From NCBI RefSeq assembly GCF_001625305.1, contig NW_017802913.1, positions 208,574 through 272,573 on the forward strand: 64,000 bases of DNA. Direction: 5' to 3'. The notes beneath the pieces are model-generated. The model did not search any database. It had not been told where the DNA came from and worked only from the letters and a program-made list of their open reading frames with translations. Positions within the stretch are counted from its first letter, which is position 1. The number at the start of each line of letters is the position of its first letter. This DNA is from Branchiostoma belcheri. Its lineage: Eukaryota > Chordata > Leptocardii > Amphioxiformes > Branchiostomatidae. The position numbers were made by a program, and so were the translations under genes. Of the stretch, positions 54,573 through 64,000 are shown piece after piece.

Positions 54573-57463
54573 CTAAGAACAGAGGGTGTGCCAACTGTAG
54601 ATGTTTTGCGTATCATAAGAGGTTAACAGGAGGTGTTGGTAGTGGTTGTGTACGGAATTTCTAAAAGTAACAAAGGATACGTTCGGACATGACTTAAGTG
54701 ATCTGGTGGTGGCCGGTAGTGAGTTCCAGATATGTACTATTCTTTGAAAGTAAGAGTTTTTGAAAGTTGTAGTGAGACACTTGCCAGGTTGAAGTTTGAA
54801 CTGAGAGGTTGATCTTAAAGATACGTGAGTAGATGTAATGTATTTGTCAATGTCCAGATCATAATGTCCGTGGAAGCATTTGAATAAAAAACATAGGTCT
54901 AAAATTTCACGTCGGTATGAAAGTGGTAGAAGTGACCAGTGTATTAATCTTGTCCTATAGTCTGTGGTGTAGTCGTTAAGTATATACTTGGTGGCCCGTC
55001 GTTGGATTTTTTCAAGTGAGGAAATGGGATCTTGCGTATACGGAGACCATACAACTGAGCAGTACTCGAGTTTGCTTCTGACAAGGGTGAGATACAAAAT
55101 TTGTTTAACATTCGTAGGGGCATTAAAACCAACGCATCGTTTTATAAAACCTAGAGCCGAATTAGCTCTTGATGTGATATTTTGAACATGAGAATTAAAA
55201 GTTAAATTCCCCGTAGTTAAAACCCCTAAATCAGTGTATTCAGAAACAATCTCGAGGACAGTATCATTCATTTTGTAGGTGAAATTGATTGGATTTCTTG
55301 ATCTACCTATCGTGAGTATTTTGCATTTGTCAGGATTAAAATTCATTGACCAGATATTACACCAATTATACATACATTCAATGTCTTTCTGAAGAGATAC
55401 ACAATCTAAAACAGTTGAAATTTGTTTGTAACATTTGGTGTCATCAGCAAAAAGGGCCATTCTATTGGTTACAGCGCTTGGCAGATCATTTATAAATAAT
55501 AAAAAAAGGAGGGGCCCAAGGATCGACCCTTTGGGCACTCCTGAAACTACAGGAAGCCAATCCGAGCACGTGCCCTCTATTATTACACGTTGCCTCCTAC
55601 ATGAAAGATAACTTTGAAACCAGGTCAGTAAATTGGAGTGAATACCGTACATCTTGAGCTTGTGTACCAACAGCTGGTGAGAAACACAGTCAAAGGCTTT
55701 GGAAAAATCCAAATATATCATGTCTACTTGACCGACACGATCTAAAATCGCTCCAATTTCTTGGTAAATTTCAAGGAGTTGTGTCGATGTTGATCTGCCC
55801 TTGATAAAACCATGTTGTAGTAAATGGATCTGGTGCTTTAGGTGTGGAAAGATTCGATTAAACAGACACCTTTCCATGACTTTACCGACAATGCTCAAAA
55901 GGGAAATCGGACGGTAATTTTCAACGAAATCTTTGCGGCCTTTTTTGTAGACAGGGCAGATATTGGCATCTTTCCACTGCGCTGGAACCCAGCCTTGACT
56001 CAAACTTCTGTTAAAAAGTATATTCAAATGTGGTGCGATAACATGTGCGCACTCACGAAGTACGACTGGTGACAGTCCGTCAGGACCAATTGCTTTAGTA
56101 CAATCAAGGTTGATCAGAACGTTTCGTACTTCTTCAGTTGAAAAAACAATATTTCCAAGACATGGATGTTTAAAAACAGAGATTTCAGGCAGATGTTGAC
56201 TCACGTTAGGCACTGTAAACACTGAGTAGAAGTAATTATTAAACATATTTGCTTTTTCTTTGGCAGTACTAGCTTCAGTGCTAACAGATCTTATCACAGC
56301 CGGAAGAGAACGAGATTTCGTTTTTGAGCTGAAAAAAGCCCAGAACTTTTTCGGGTTCCTTTGAACTAGAGATCCTAGGCTACTCAGAAACGACTCGTAT
56401 TTGGTTTTCATAAGCCTTTGAAGATCGTTTCTGAGTTTCCGAAACTTGTTCCAATGTGAGTGACTGTTGGTTCGTTTGGCTCGTCGCCATGCCGTTATCT
56501 TTTTGTTTCGCGCATGTCTAACTTCACCATCGAACCAAGGTAAGGAGAGTGATCGTTTCACACATCTCTTTGGAACACAAAGATCGACAGATTCGGTCAA
56601 CCCGTGAGTCCACCTCTCCCAAACGTTATCAAGATTGACATCATTATTTACATTATTGAGTTTCTTTTCTAGATCTGACCTTAACAAATTAAAGTTACCT
56701 CTTTTATAATTATAAACATATCGTTTTTCATTGTAACTATTGATCTTTCTGTTTGTAATCAATCCAAACTGTAGGATAGCATGGTCAGTAGGATAATCAG
56801 ATGCCACCTGTTGGACTTCTGAACATTTGTCTGGCATGTTAGTCAGTATTACATCTAGCAAATGCCCGTGGTGGTTGGACATGACATTGTTCATCTGAGA
56901 AAGTGAGTGGTCATTCAAGATATCACACATATGACATTCCTGTTCTGAGTTGCTACTCAAATTGTACCAGTCAATGTTGGGACAATTAAGATCACCTATA
57001 AGCACAACCTGGTGATATTCCTTGGAAACACAGCTAAGAATGGATTGCAAATTAGCATTAAAAACAGTCATATCACCGCTCGGTGGCCTATAATACACAA
57101 TAACAACAATTTTGGGGTGATTTATCGGCTGAATGTCACAAATGAGAACCTCATCTATAGGTTCAAGATCTTCTCTTCTCGCGGAGAGGATGCTTGATTT
57201 GACAGCTAACAGGACCCCGCCACCTGTCACTCCAGGTCTCGTGGCACCTCTATCTTTCCTGTGAACAGTGTAGTCCTGGGGAAGAAGTTCCTGATCAGCT
57301 ACACATGAGGTTAACCAAGTTTCAGTCATCGATATGATATCAGGTTGGAGTGTTGCAACGAGATTTTGGAACAGTACGAGTTTGTTGTATTTTTGTTCAC
57401 TGACTTGACACTGCGCGCGTTCAGGTACAGTACATCGATACAGTCACATCCTGAGCTTGGTTG
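54573..57463 (-). CDS. LINE ORF2: AP-like endonuclease and reverse transcriptase
   Basis: Directly after the ORF1 stop the same frame reads QPSSGCDCIDVLYLNARSVK, containing the endonuclease Asn motif (LNARS). A one-base loss in an A-run (about 57391) shifts the frame, after which 918 residues are open from the Met at 57329: MTETWL (Glu motif), VYYRPPSGD, GDLNCPNIDW (residues 112-121) and TDHAILQ. The reverse transcriptase follows: NYRPISLL, YLDFSKAFDCV, GVPKGSILGPLLFLLFINDL and LFADDT (about 626-631). The C-terminal domain (SKLEYCSVVWSPYTQDPISS, IQRRATKYILNDY) completes it. All catalytic motifs are present. It would nick target DNA and prime cDNA synthesis. Confidence 0.92.
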
Positions 57464-57466
57464 CTA
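57458..57466 (-). promoter_or_regulatory. In-frame TAG-CAA-CCA between ORF1 and ORF2 (candidate readthrough site)
   Basis: The ORF1 stop TAG (57466-57464) is followed by CAACCA, which fits the CARYYA context known from type I leaky stops such as tobacco mosaic virus. ORF2 is in the same frame and has no ATG before its essential LNARS motif. Confidence 0.55.
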
Positions 57467-59059
57467 CTTCGCAGATGACTTTCTACCGGAACGTTCAGCG
57501 TCTGTGGGATCTGGCATCCCGTTTGAAGTGTCAAATACACTGTTCTTGCCCACGCCATCATGACATGGGCTGTTCATAGTGTGCTGAGAACTACTGAGGT
57601 CTAGGGGATCATCCAGATGAACAGGAGTCAGAGTATGTGTGTCATCAGTGATAAAAACAGTGGAAGAGCGGGGACCGGTTTTAGGGTGTATGTCACGAGG
57701 AGGTTTCAGGATTCCTTGACTGGATGATGGTACTGCACTTACAGAGACCTGTGATCGCTCTGCGTTCTGCTTTTTGGCAGCGGAGTGTGTGCGTTGCTCG
57801 GGTGAAGGCAGAGAGCGTTTCCTGTTCCTCAAGTTGTAGCGGTCATTTGGTGGCCGAGGATTTAGCGCTATGACATCGCTGTTGAGATGTGTAGAGGTGT
57901 GCGGTTCCTCGGACTGTGAGTCTCTAGGGATCTTAGACCGCCGCTTATTCCTGGGGTTAAAGGGGAGTCGCCTGTCAGCATCAGCAACCGGTGGCCGGCG
58001 CTGATCTGACTGCTGGGCACGAATATCGCGTATTGCCCCAGCAATGTTAGCGGGATCAGGATCGTCATCCATTCCGCTAAGAGTCTGGAATCTGTTGGCC
58101 GTAGGCAGGGCTGGTCTAACATACGTGTTGAAGGCCCGATTGATCAGGTCCACCGAGTCTTGGGTTTGCGGACTGAACCCAACAGCATCATCAGGGTCAG
58201 CTGACTTTCTTTGATAGCGAGTTGGATGTCGACGTCGCTCGGTATTAGTGCTAGAGGAGCAGTTGGCCCTAGTATGCCCACTCATACCGCATGAAAAACA
58301 CGTGATATTTGGGCACTCAAAAGCCTTGTGGTCGTGCGCTTTGCATCGTCGGCAGTTTACAATCTGCCCTTGGCCACAAAATATCTCAAGATCAATGTCA
58401 GTTAGTTCAGAGGGGTTCAGTGGATGCGGCACACTTATAGTAGTGAACCTTGGAGGCGGGCTCTCAGTGAACCTTTCGACGTAACAGAACCTATGTCCTG
58501 TTCTGAGGTGCTTAAAACTGTCACTAGCATTCTTGACTCGATGTCTCTCAATTGGTACTGAAAACTTGTCGACCCATTCAGCTACAATGGAGTCAGGCAC
58601 TGAATGGTACACCCCGTGAATGGATATCCTTGTCAACCTTGGTTGAATCAAGGGGGTAGTTACAAAGTCAAGCAAAGTTAGTTCCTTACCATGTAGCTGG
58701 ATACGAGCCTGTTTCAGAGCCGTGTCTTTTGCTTTAAAGCTTGACAAGTTGATGATAATCATGGGAGGAATAACTTGGACACCCAGGATGTCCGAAGGTC
58801 TCACACCATCGACGCCATGATGTTTCGTACTTTCTACTAAAGACATAGCAACATCTTCTTCCCTTGGCTTAAATCCTGATTTAGTGTAGCATTTAATCCA
58901 CAGGCTAGTGTTTTCCAGTTTTTCAGCGAGCGGGTCATGTACAGATATATCCACCCGAGCTTCGGCCATCGTTGTAACTGTGATCGCCAACCAGCAGTGT
59001 AAACAAAGGCTTGCCCACCTAACACAGTACTTGCACCCCCGTTTTACTAAAAGACTCAC
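57464..59059 (-). CDS. LINE ORF1: zinc-knuckle RNA-binding protein
   Basis: 531 codons from the first ATG (59059). The Met at residue 31 (58969, MAEARVDISVHDPLAEKLEN) is an equally good start. Two CCHC knuckles, CRRCKAHDHKAFEC (about 236-249) and CFSCGMSGHTRANC (about 254-267), are the nucleic-acid-binding core. Upstream is a conserved-looking domain (HGVYHSVPDSIVAEWVDKF) that resembles the gag-type RNA-recognition region of such ORF1s. Downstream is a basic, Pro/Ser-rich tail ending RSGRKSSAK-TAG. Expected to coat LINE RNA in the ribonucleoprotein particle. Frame intact. Confidence 0.88.
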   Translation of the reverse strand: MSLLVKRGCKYCVRWASLCLHCWLAITVTTMAEARVDISVHDPLAEKLENTSLWIKCYTKSGFKPREEDVAMSLVESTKHHGVDGVRPSDILGVQVIPPMIIINLSSFKAKDTALKQARIQLHGKELTLLDFVTTPLIQPRLTRISIHGVYHSVPDSIVAEWVDKFSVPIERHRVKNASDSFKHLRTGHRFCYVERFTESPPPRFTTISVPHPLNPSELTDIDLEIFCGQGQIVNCRRCKAHDHKAFECPNITCFSCGMSGHTRANCSSSTNTERRRHPTRYQRKSADPDDAVGFSPQTQDSVDLINRAFNTYVRPALPTANRFQTLSGMDDDPDPANIAGAIRDIRAQQSDQRRPPVADADRRLPFNPRNKRRSKIPRDSQSEEPHTSTHLNSDVIALNPRPPNDRYNLRNRKRSLPSPEQRTHSAAKKQNAERSQVSVSAVPSSSQGILKPPRDIHPKTGPRSSTVFITDDTHTLTPVHLDDPLDLSSSQHTMNSPCHDGVGKNSVFDTSNGMPDPTDAERSGRKSSAK

Positions 59060-59944
59060 CAGATCGTCCAGTTTTCTCTGCAGACTAAGAGATCAGGTTC
59101 TCCGATGTCTTCTGTTGTTAGTTTCAAGGGGAAGTACTCCTTACTGCAGGTGGTTGGACAAAAAGCCGGTAGCGTCTCTTGTCGTGTAAACAAAGGAAAG
59201 CCGGCTTACCCTCCCCAGGTACCGGTTCCGTCGGTGGAGACGCGGAAATTTCGCACAAGGACGGGCGAAATATACACAAAAAGGCGATCAGAATGCTCCA
59301 CAAGGGTAATAAATCAAGTTGAGCAGTGGATGTAGATATGATGTCTTGATGGTTACAAAATATGATCTTCATTTGATTTTCTGTGTATTTTCATAAATAT
59401 GATATTTCAAAGATAAAAGGGAAACACATAAACAAAAAGAGAAGTTCTAAAATGTTACATTTACATGAATTTACATAGTTGCATAGTTGTCATGTAATTA
59501 TGTCAAGCTTAATTTACTTATTTATTTTACTTACCCTATCTACCTACCAAAAAGTATTAACATATGGAAACCTGTTCTTAAGCACTTCCAGAACAAGCTG
59601 CTAGGGGGCCATAAGATATAAACAATCCAGAAATCATGACCGCAGCATGACCAGTTCAGTACAAAAACCTGAAAATTTCACCATTTTGTAGAGACAGAAG
59701 AAGATGAAAAAGAAACTTTACAGAAAACGAATTCAAAGTGTCTAAGCATCCTGCGTAGTCGTAATATGATTTGATATGCATCCTGGAATATGATGTTTAA
59801 TATTACGACTTTTAGATTATTTTAAATTATTTAATAAATTAATTCATAGATGGCGTGTTGTGTGTAGTGACTGAGCCAGTCGATGTTGACCTTCCTGTAC
59901 AACTGTCATTTATTATGCAATTTAGGGCAACATTTGTATAATTG

Positions 59945-60205
59945 AATCAAGCACTTTTTTACTTGGTAGTCCTTCGTCGCCGAAGATGACTGTCAGTGTG
60001 CTCAATCACACGGGATGAGACCTCATGTGGCTTCGTAGTCCGAAGCCTGAGGCACAAAGCCGTCCACACTTCAGGCATTTGTGATCTTGAGTCAGAACTG
60101 CTGACGTTGCTGCGTTGTGCCGTCTGACTCTTGCAGCATTAAGACGCTGCCTCCTATCCTCCTCAAAGGCTGCAGTAGCTCGAGAGACTGCACCAAACTT
60201 AAATA
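59945..60205 (-). pseudogene. LINE C-terminal remnant with C2H2-type zinc finger
   Basis: The minus strand from about 60205 reads GAVSRATAAFEEDRRQRLNA, then HKCLKCGRLCASGFGLRSHM and RSHPV-stop. The layout (basic helix, then C-x2-C and H-x3-H finger with 'GLRSHMRSH') is the C-terminal end of a common LINE polyprotein type. Nothing upstream of it survives, so it is 5' truncated. It is a different family from the CR1-like element 700 bp away. Confidence 0.6.
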
Positions 60206-63200
60206 CACGATGAGTTTGACGTCATTTAACACTGACGAAGTATATGTTTCCTCATTACCTATGCAAATTAGGTCTCAATTACTATTATCCATTCCGTCTT
60301 ATGTGGATTTTCATCTAAGCCGTCTAAGCTAAAACACGCCGATCATCTCGAGTTATGCTATTTTTCCGACAAAACGACTCTGCACTTCTAGAAGTAGCCG
60401 GTAGGAGGCCCAAACTTCCATCACTTCTTTGTCACCCAAAACGTTCTCTACCACACAGATCTGGTGAGCTACCTTCAGATCAAACAATACCCGGAATTTC
60501 AACTGCACCACTGTAACAACCCTGTGAAAGACCAATAATCAAACTTGACATTCAATAATCAAAGAGATTAGCTCTGTAGCAAAAAATTCTTTCGTCAGTA
60601 TTTGATGTTTCGGGTTTAGCTAGAGAACGCTAATTGGCAAGTCTCCTGGCTTAACATTTCTTTACGACTTTCAGCTTTATCGAAATGGTGAAGTCTTCTC
60701 ATGAAAAATACGTCCAAGTAAAGATTGTGTCATTTGAATTGTACACCGTAATTCACACATTGAAACTAACGCAATCCACCTTGCAAAGCCCTGTGTTAGA
60801 TATGCATTCTAATGCAATTGTTTTTTTAACAGTCTACTGCTGGAGATGCTCCTAGTTCACATGTCTGCAGAGTAAAGACATCAGCCAAGTCCTAAAGAGC
60901 TGCTCATAGTAAGGAGTATGTCTATTACGTCCGGGATAATGGAGGTATCATTAAAATGGAGGTATGGTTTTCAGCCTGCCTGTGTGTCTCTGTGTGTGTC
61001 TGTGTGTGTTACCGCATACTTATGGTCAGCATAATTCTAGAATGCGTATGGATTATGATGATTTTTGGTGTGTTGGTAGTCCTTAGGAAGGCAAAGGTCA
61101 ATGTTAAATATGGGCCTCCTTTTGTATCTTTTGTCCTGAACATGCTATGGTCTTGACTTTTTGGTGGCAGATTGCTTTTCCTGTCAGGAATAAGTGGTGT
61201 GGGTTTGGTCCCCTTAGTCTCTTGTGTTTCCAGCGAAAATTAAAAAAAAAACAAGTACCATTAAAGAAACGACGAGGTTGCATGATTTGTGGCATGTAGA
61301 TAGCTTAGACAGAGATTTACACAATTGAATGAAGTATTAAATTGAATGAAGTATATAAATGAGGACTCAATTTGCATAATTATCAGGAAATTAAAAAAAA
61401 AACATAATTGTTCATAATAGGCTTTGAAACATGTAAAGTATTTAATCAATGGCACGTTGGACATTAGCAGAGAAAAACCATGCAAATGAACACCTAATTA
61501 GCAGAATTAATACCAAAATGCTATGATGTTTGAAAGGTAAACGATTGACATTTCATACTTGTGACATGTGTATGTTAAAAAAGGTAACATCACTATGCAT
61601 ATATTATGTTAAGGAAGTTCATTTGCATAATTGATATTAAAATGTTGGATCAAAACCTTACCAATGGATAGGACTTTCACATAAGAAATATACGTAATTT
61701 GAGTTGAGAAAACATATATAGAATAGATTATGCTACATGGAATTATCACATCTTAATAATATAATAGATACTACATATAAGAAAATTCCCAAAACAAAAT
61801 GAAATTATAAATGCGCTAAATTTTTTTAATGTAGGTATCAGGTTTCCGAACTCTTGTTTTTGGTCTGTCCGTGTGTGTTTGTGTCTGTTTCTGTGTGTGC
61901 CTATGACCCTTTGTGTGTGTGTGTTTTCGCAGGTTGACATTCTTGTCATTTATTAACTTATAAACATTATAGAAAAAATAGTATGTGGGAATAAGTAAAG
62001 ACATTACATGTCATTACATATTCCCAAAAGCTAACCTCTTACTTTGCAAAATCACTACCTGCCTCAGCAAAATGGCTAATTTTGTCTGTGGATGATCACA
62101 CTATTTCAGAAATACAACCTGGTCGGACAGATTCACATCTAGAATGATGTGTAAGTATCCGTATTGTCTCTGTTTGAATGTGTGCATGTATTTGATAGAC
62201 ATTCACTGTGCTCGGCACGTCTGTATCAGCGTCAGGTCTTCAGCATGTCTGTAGACCGTGTTCGATCTGCCTGCCGGCTGAGTGATCGCGTTACTAGCCT
62301 GTATAGCCTTGGCTATGGTTGCTATGGCAACATCGGACGACTGTAATCTTTAAATAATTAGAAGTAGTCTTACATCCATCCGTTCTCTAGTGCTTAAGTA
62401 GCCATCGCCGTCTGGGCTGATTACAGGTTCTCCCAGCCATATGCTGCATCATCCTTCTTTCTATAATAACACCTGCTAGGAATTTCAGTACGCAATTTAA
62501 ATTCATGCACTCTTCATTCCCCTAGGAAGCTACCGATACAGAACGTAGATAAAGTTCAGTTTCAGTTAACGGCTGCACACAGGGCACGCTGTCAGACTCT
62601 CTAACCCGGCAAAAGATCAAACGAATCGTCCCGACTTTACAAGACGTGAATTCATGGCGACAGCAGTTAAGACAAACGGCATGTATGGCCGAAGGTTGCC
62701 AAACGTCTGTACCTGTGGAAATATATATAGCGCGTAACCATACCTTATACAGTAACATTCCCGCTCATATTCATAAACAATTTAAACTCTACTTCTGTAT
62801 GGATTACGGAGATTACTTCATGAGGTTTTATACAGCACTCTTCTTAAGCGACTTTAATGAAGAAACGGAACTAGTTATCACTTACATCTGAGCACCTGAG
62901 GAAAAGCGAATATGACAAAGACTCGTAATTGCCATTTATATGTGAACTAAATAAGTTATTGATGAATAATTGGTTACACTCGACACGTCCGGAAGTAAGT
63001 TATGCAAAAGTAGAGTTTGAATTGCAAATGGAAGTATGAAAGACTATTTCTTGAGAGGGGTGAAGAAGGCCGTATACATCAGGGCCCATCAACCTTCATT
63101 GAACCGCGACGGGGGCCGACATAGTCTACACCTTTGACGAAGTGTTGACGTCACACTTCAAAGAAGCCACGTGACAATCCTCACTGGGTCAGTCTACTGA

Positions 63201-64000
63201 GGAAGACCAGAGTGACTGGTCGAAAGCTCTAGGTGAGAGTTTTCTTTGTGTTGGATCAAACGTTTTAACTTTAAACAAAAGTATATTTGTATTCACCAGC
63301 AGGGTATGTTTGCGGTTAAGTGTGGTGTGGATGAGAATAGCCGCAGGCTACATGGCTGGCCCCTCTCACTTACATTATCAATCTATCCTTCACCACCTCA
63401 GTATATCCTACAGCATACAGGAAACATCACTCTACTTGTATAGTACTGCTACAAATGGTGGACGACTGGTGCGGCAACATCGATCGAGGAAATCTTTTAG
63501 GTGTAGTGTTTTTAGACTTTTTTTGCTGCCTTTCATCTCTTAGATAACAGCTGCTTACTCCATTTGTACTACATTTACGTACAAATGACAGTTTCAAATC
63601 AGGACGATGCGTGGGTTAAAACTCCAGGAGCACTGAGTTTTAAATTTCAAAATACTTACAAAATAGTGTGGTAAAGATATACAGTTACAATATTGATTGA
63701 AATAACGTTTGGATACCTGCATATTACCACATTTATTTTTATTTCTTTATTTCTATAATTTTTAAATAGGATTAACTTAAGTTAACCTCAATCCATACTT
63801 TTTGCGACGAATCGTACCGTTTTAACCCCATAATGTTTTACACGAATGTATGTTTTTGTGACTTTAAGTATGTATAGCTTCATTAGTCTATGAGGGATAA
63901 TTTGACAAAATTAGGTTGGAATAATTTCTGATGCAGCCATGTCGATGACCCTTGACCCAGGTCCATAGGCACTTAGGTCTAGGGTCACATTTTTTTTTCT
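60206..64000. other. Right-hand stretch without a recognised gene
   Basis: Includes an inverted copy of the 38095-38340 repeat (61000-61260), TTTGCATAATT-rich DNA (61290-61640), a TG/TGTC tract (60975-61010) and a second TG/TC tract (61860-61925). Frames at 62646-62891 and 63246-63543 have no domain character. The missing 5' exons of the minus-strand neuroligin could lie here or beyond, but I cannot find them. Confidence 0.4.
61000..61260 (-). repeat. Dispersed repeat family G-related segment, inverted copy
   Basis: The reverse complement matches 38095-38340 in word order (AAAGTCAAGACCATAGCATG, CCTGACAGGAAAAGC, GACCTTTGCCTTCC). Confidence 0.5.

Larger units (their letters stand above)
54293..59320 (-). 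mobile_element. Nearly intact CR1-like LINE (about 5 kb)
   Basis: It has an ORF1-ORF2 arrangement on the minus strand, a 3' UTR from 54572 down to the ATTT-unit tail at about 54293 and a short 5' leader above 59059. The 3' UTR matches the truncated copy at 34209-34557. The 5' boundary is an estimate. The single lesion I can see is one base in an A-run at about 57391. Confidence 0.85.

Noticed and set aside
38900..64000. Upstream neuroligin exons (signal peptide, 'EDCLYLN' segment)
   Set aside because: I searched the minus strand by eye for the family motifs and found none; very short exons could have been missed.

Overview
The window looks like accessory-rich chromosomal DNA of an invertebrate chordate. 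My best guess is a lancelet (Branchiostoma), inferred from an intron-rich neuroligin gene, CR1/jockey-type LINEs, many small inverted-repeat transposons, and what looks like two diverged haplotypes kept side by side in the assembly. There is no bacterial-style gene organisation, and most open frames are repeats or noise.

The one cellular gene I can support is a neuroligin on the minus strand. Three extracellular (cholinesterase-like) exons lie at 38789-38637, 34190-33999 and 32682-31863. They join in phase 1, 1 and 2 and show the neuroligin signature in which the esterase nucleophile serine is replaced by glycine. Three separate exons follow that each encode the end of the ectodomain, a stalk and a transmembrane segment (31184-30645, 27424-26879, 10417-9881). 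All three have phase-2 boundaries and lengths divisible by three (540, 546, 537 bp). A cytoplasmic tail exon (15779-15536) has the matching phase. This layout predicts mutually exclusive membrane-anchor exons. The 5' exons (signal peptide and start) are not recognisable in the window.

The rest is mainly mobile DNA. A nearly intact CR1-like LINE (about 54293-59320, minus) has ORF1 with two CCHC knuckles, then an in-frame TAG in a CARYYA context, then ORF2 with endonuclease and reverse transcriptase. Truncated LINE pieces lie at 21545-23463, 34209-34557, 48930-50060, 52133-52913 and 59945-60205. Six copies of a 0.55-0.6 kb PIF/Harbinger-like MITE lie between 33 and 50 kb. Two CpG-rich related transposons (23576-24072, 24288-25219), two copies of another inverted-repeat element (6.5 and 9.3 kb), a 151-bp-arm foldback (3544-3907) and several unclassified dispersed families make up much of the remainder.

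A 20-N gap at 45140-45159 separates two copies of the same sequence (40547-45139 and 45160-48676), which most likely represent overlapping allelic contigs. A plus-strand hairpin at 39718-39806 has the size and pairing of a microRNA precursor.
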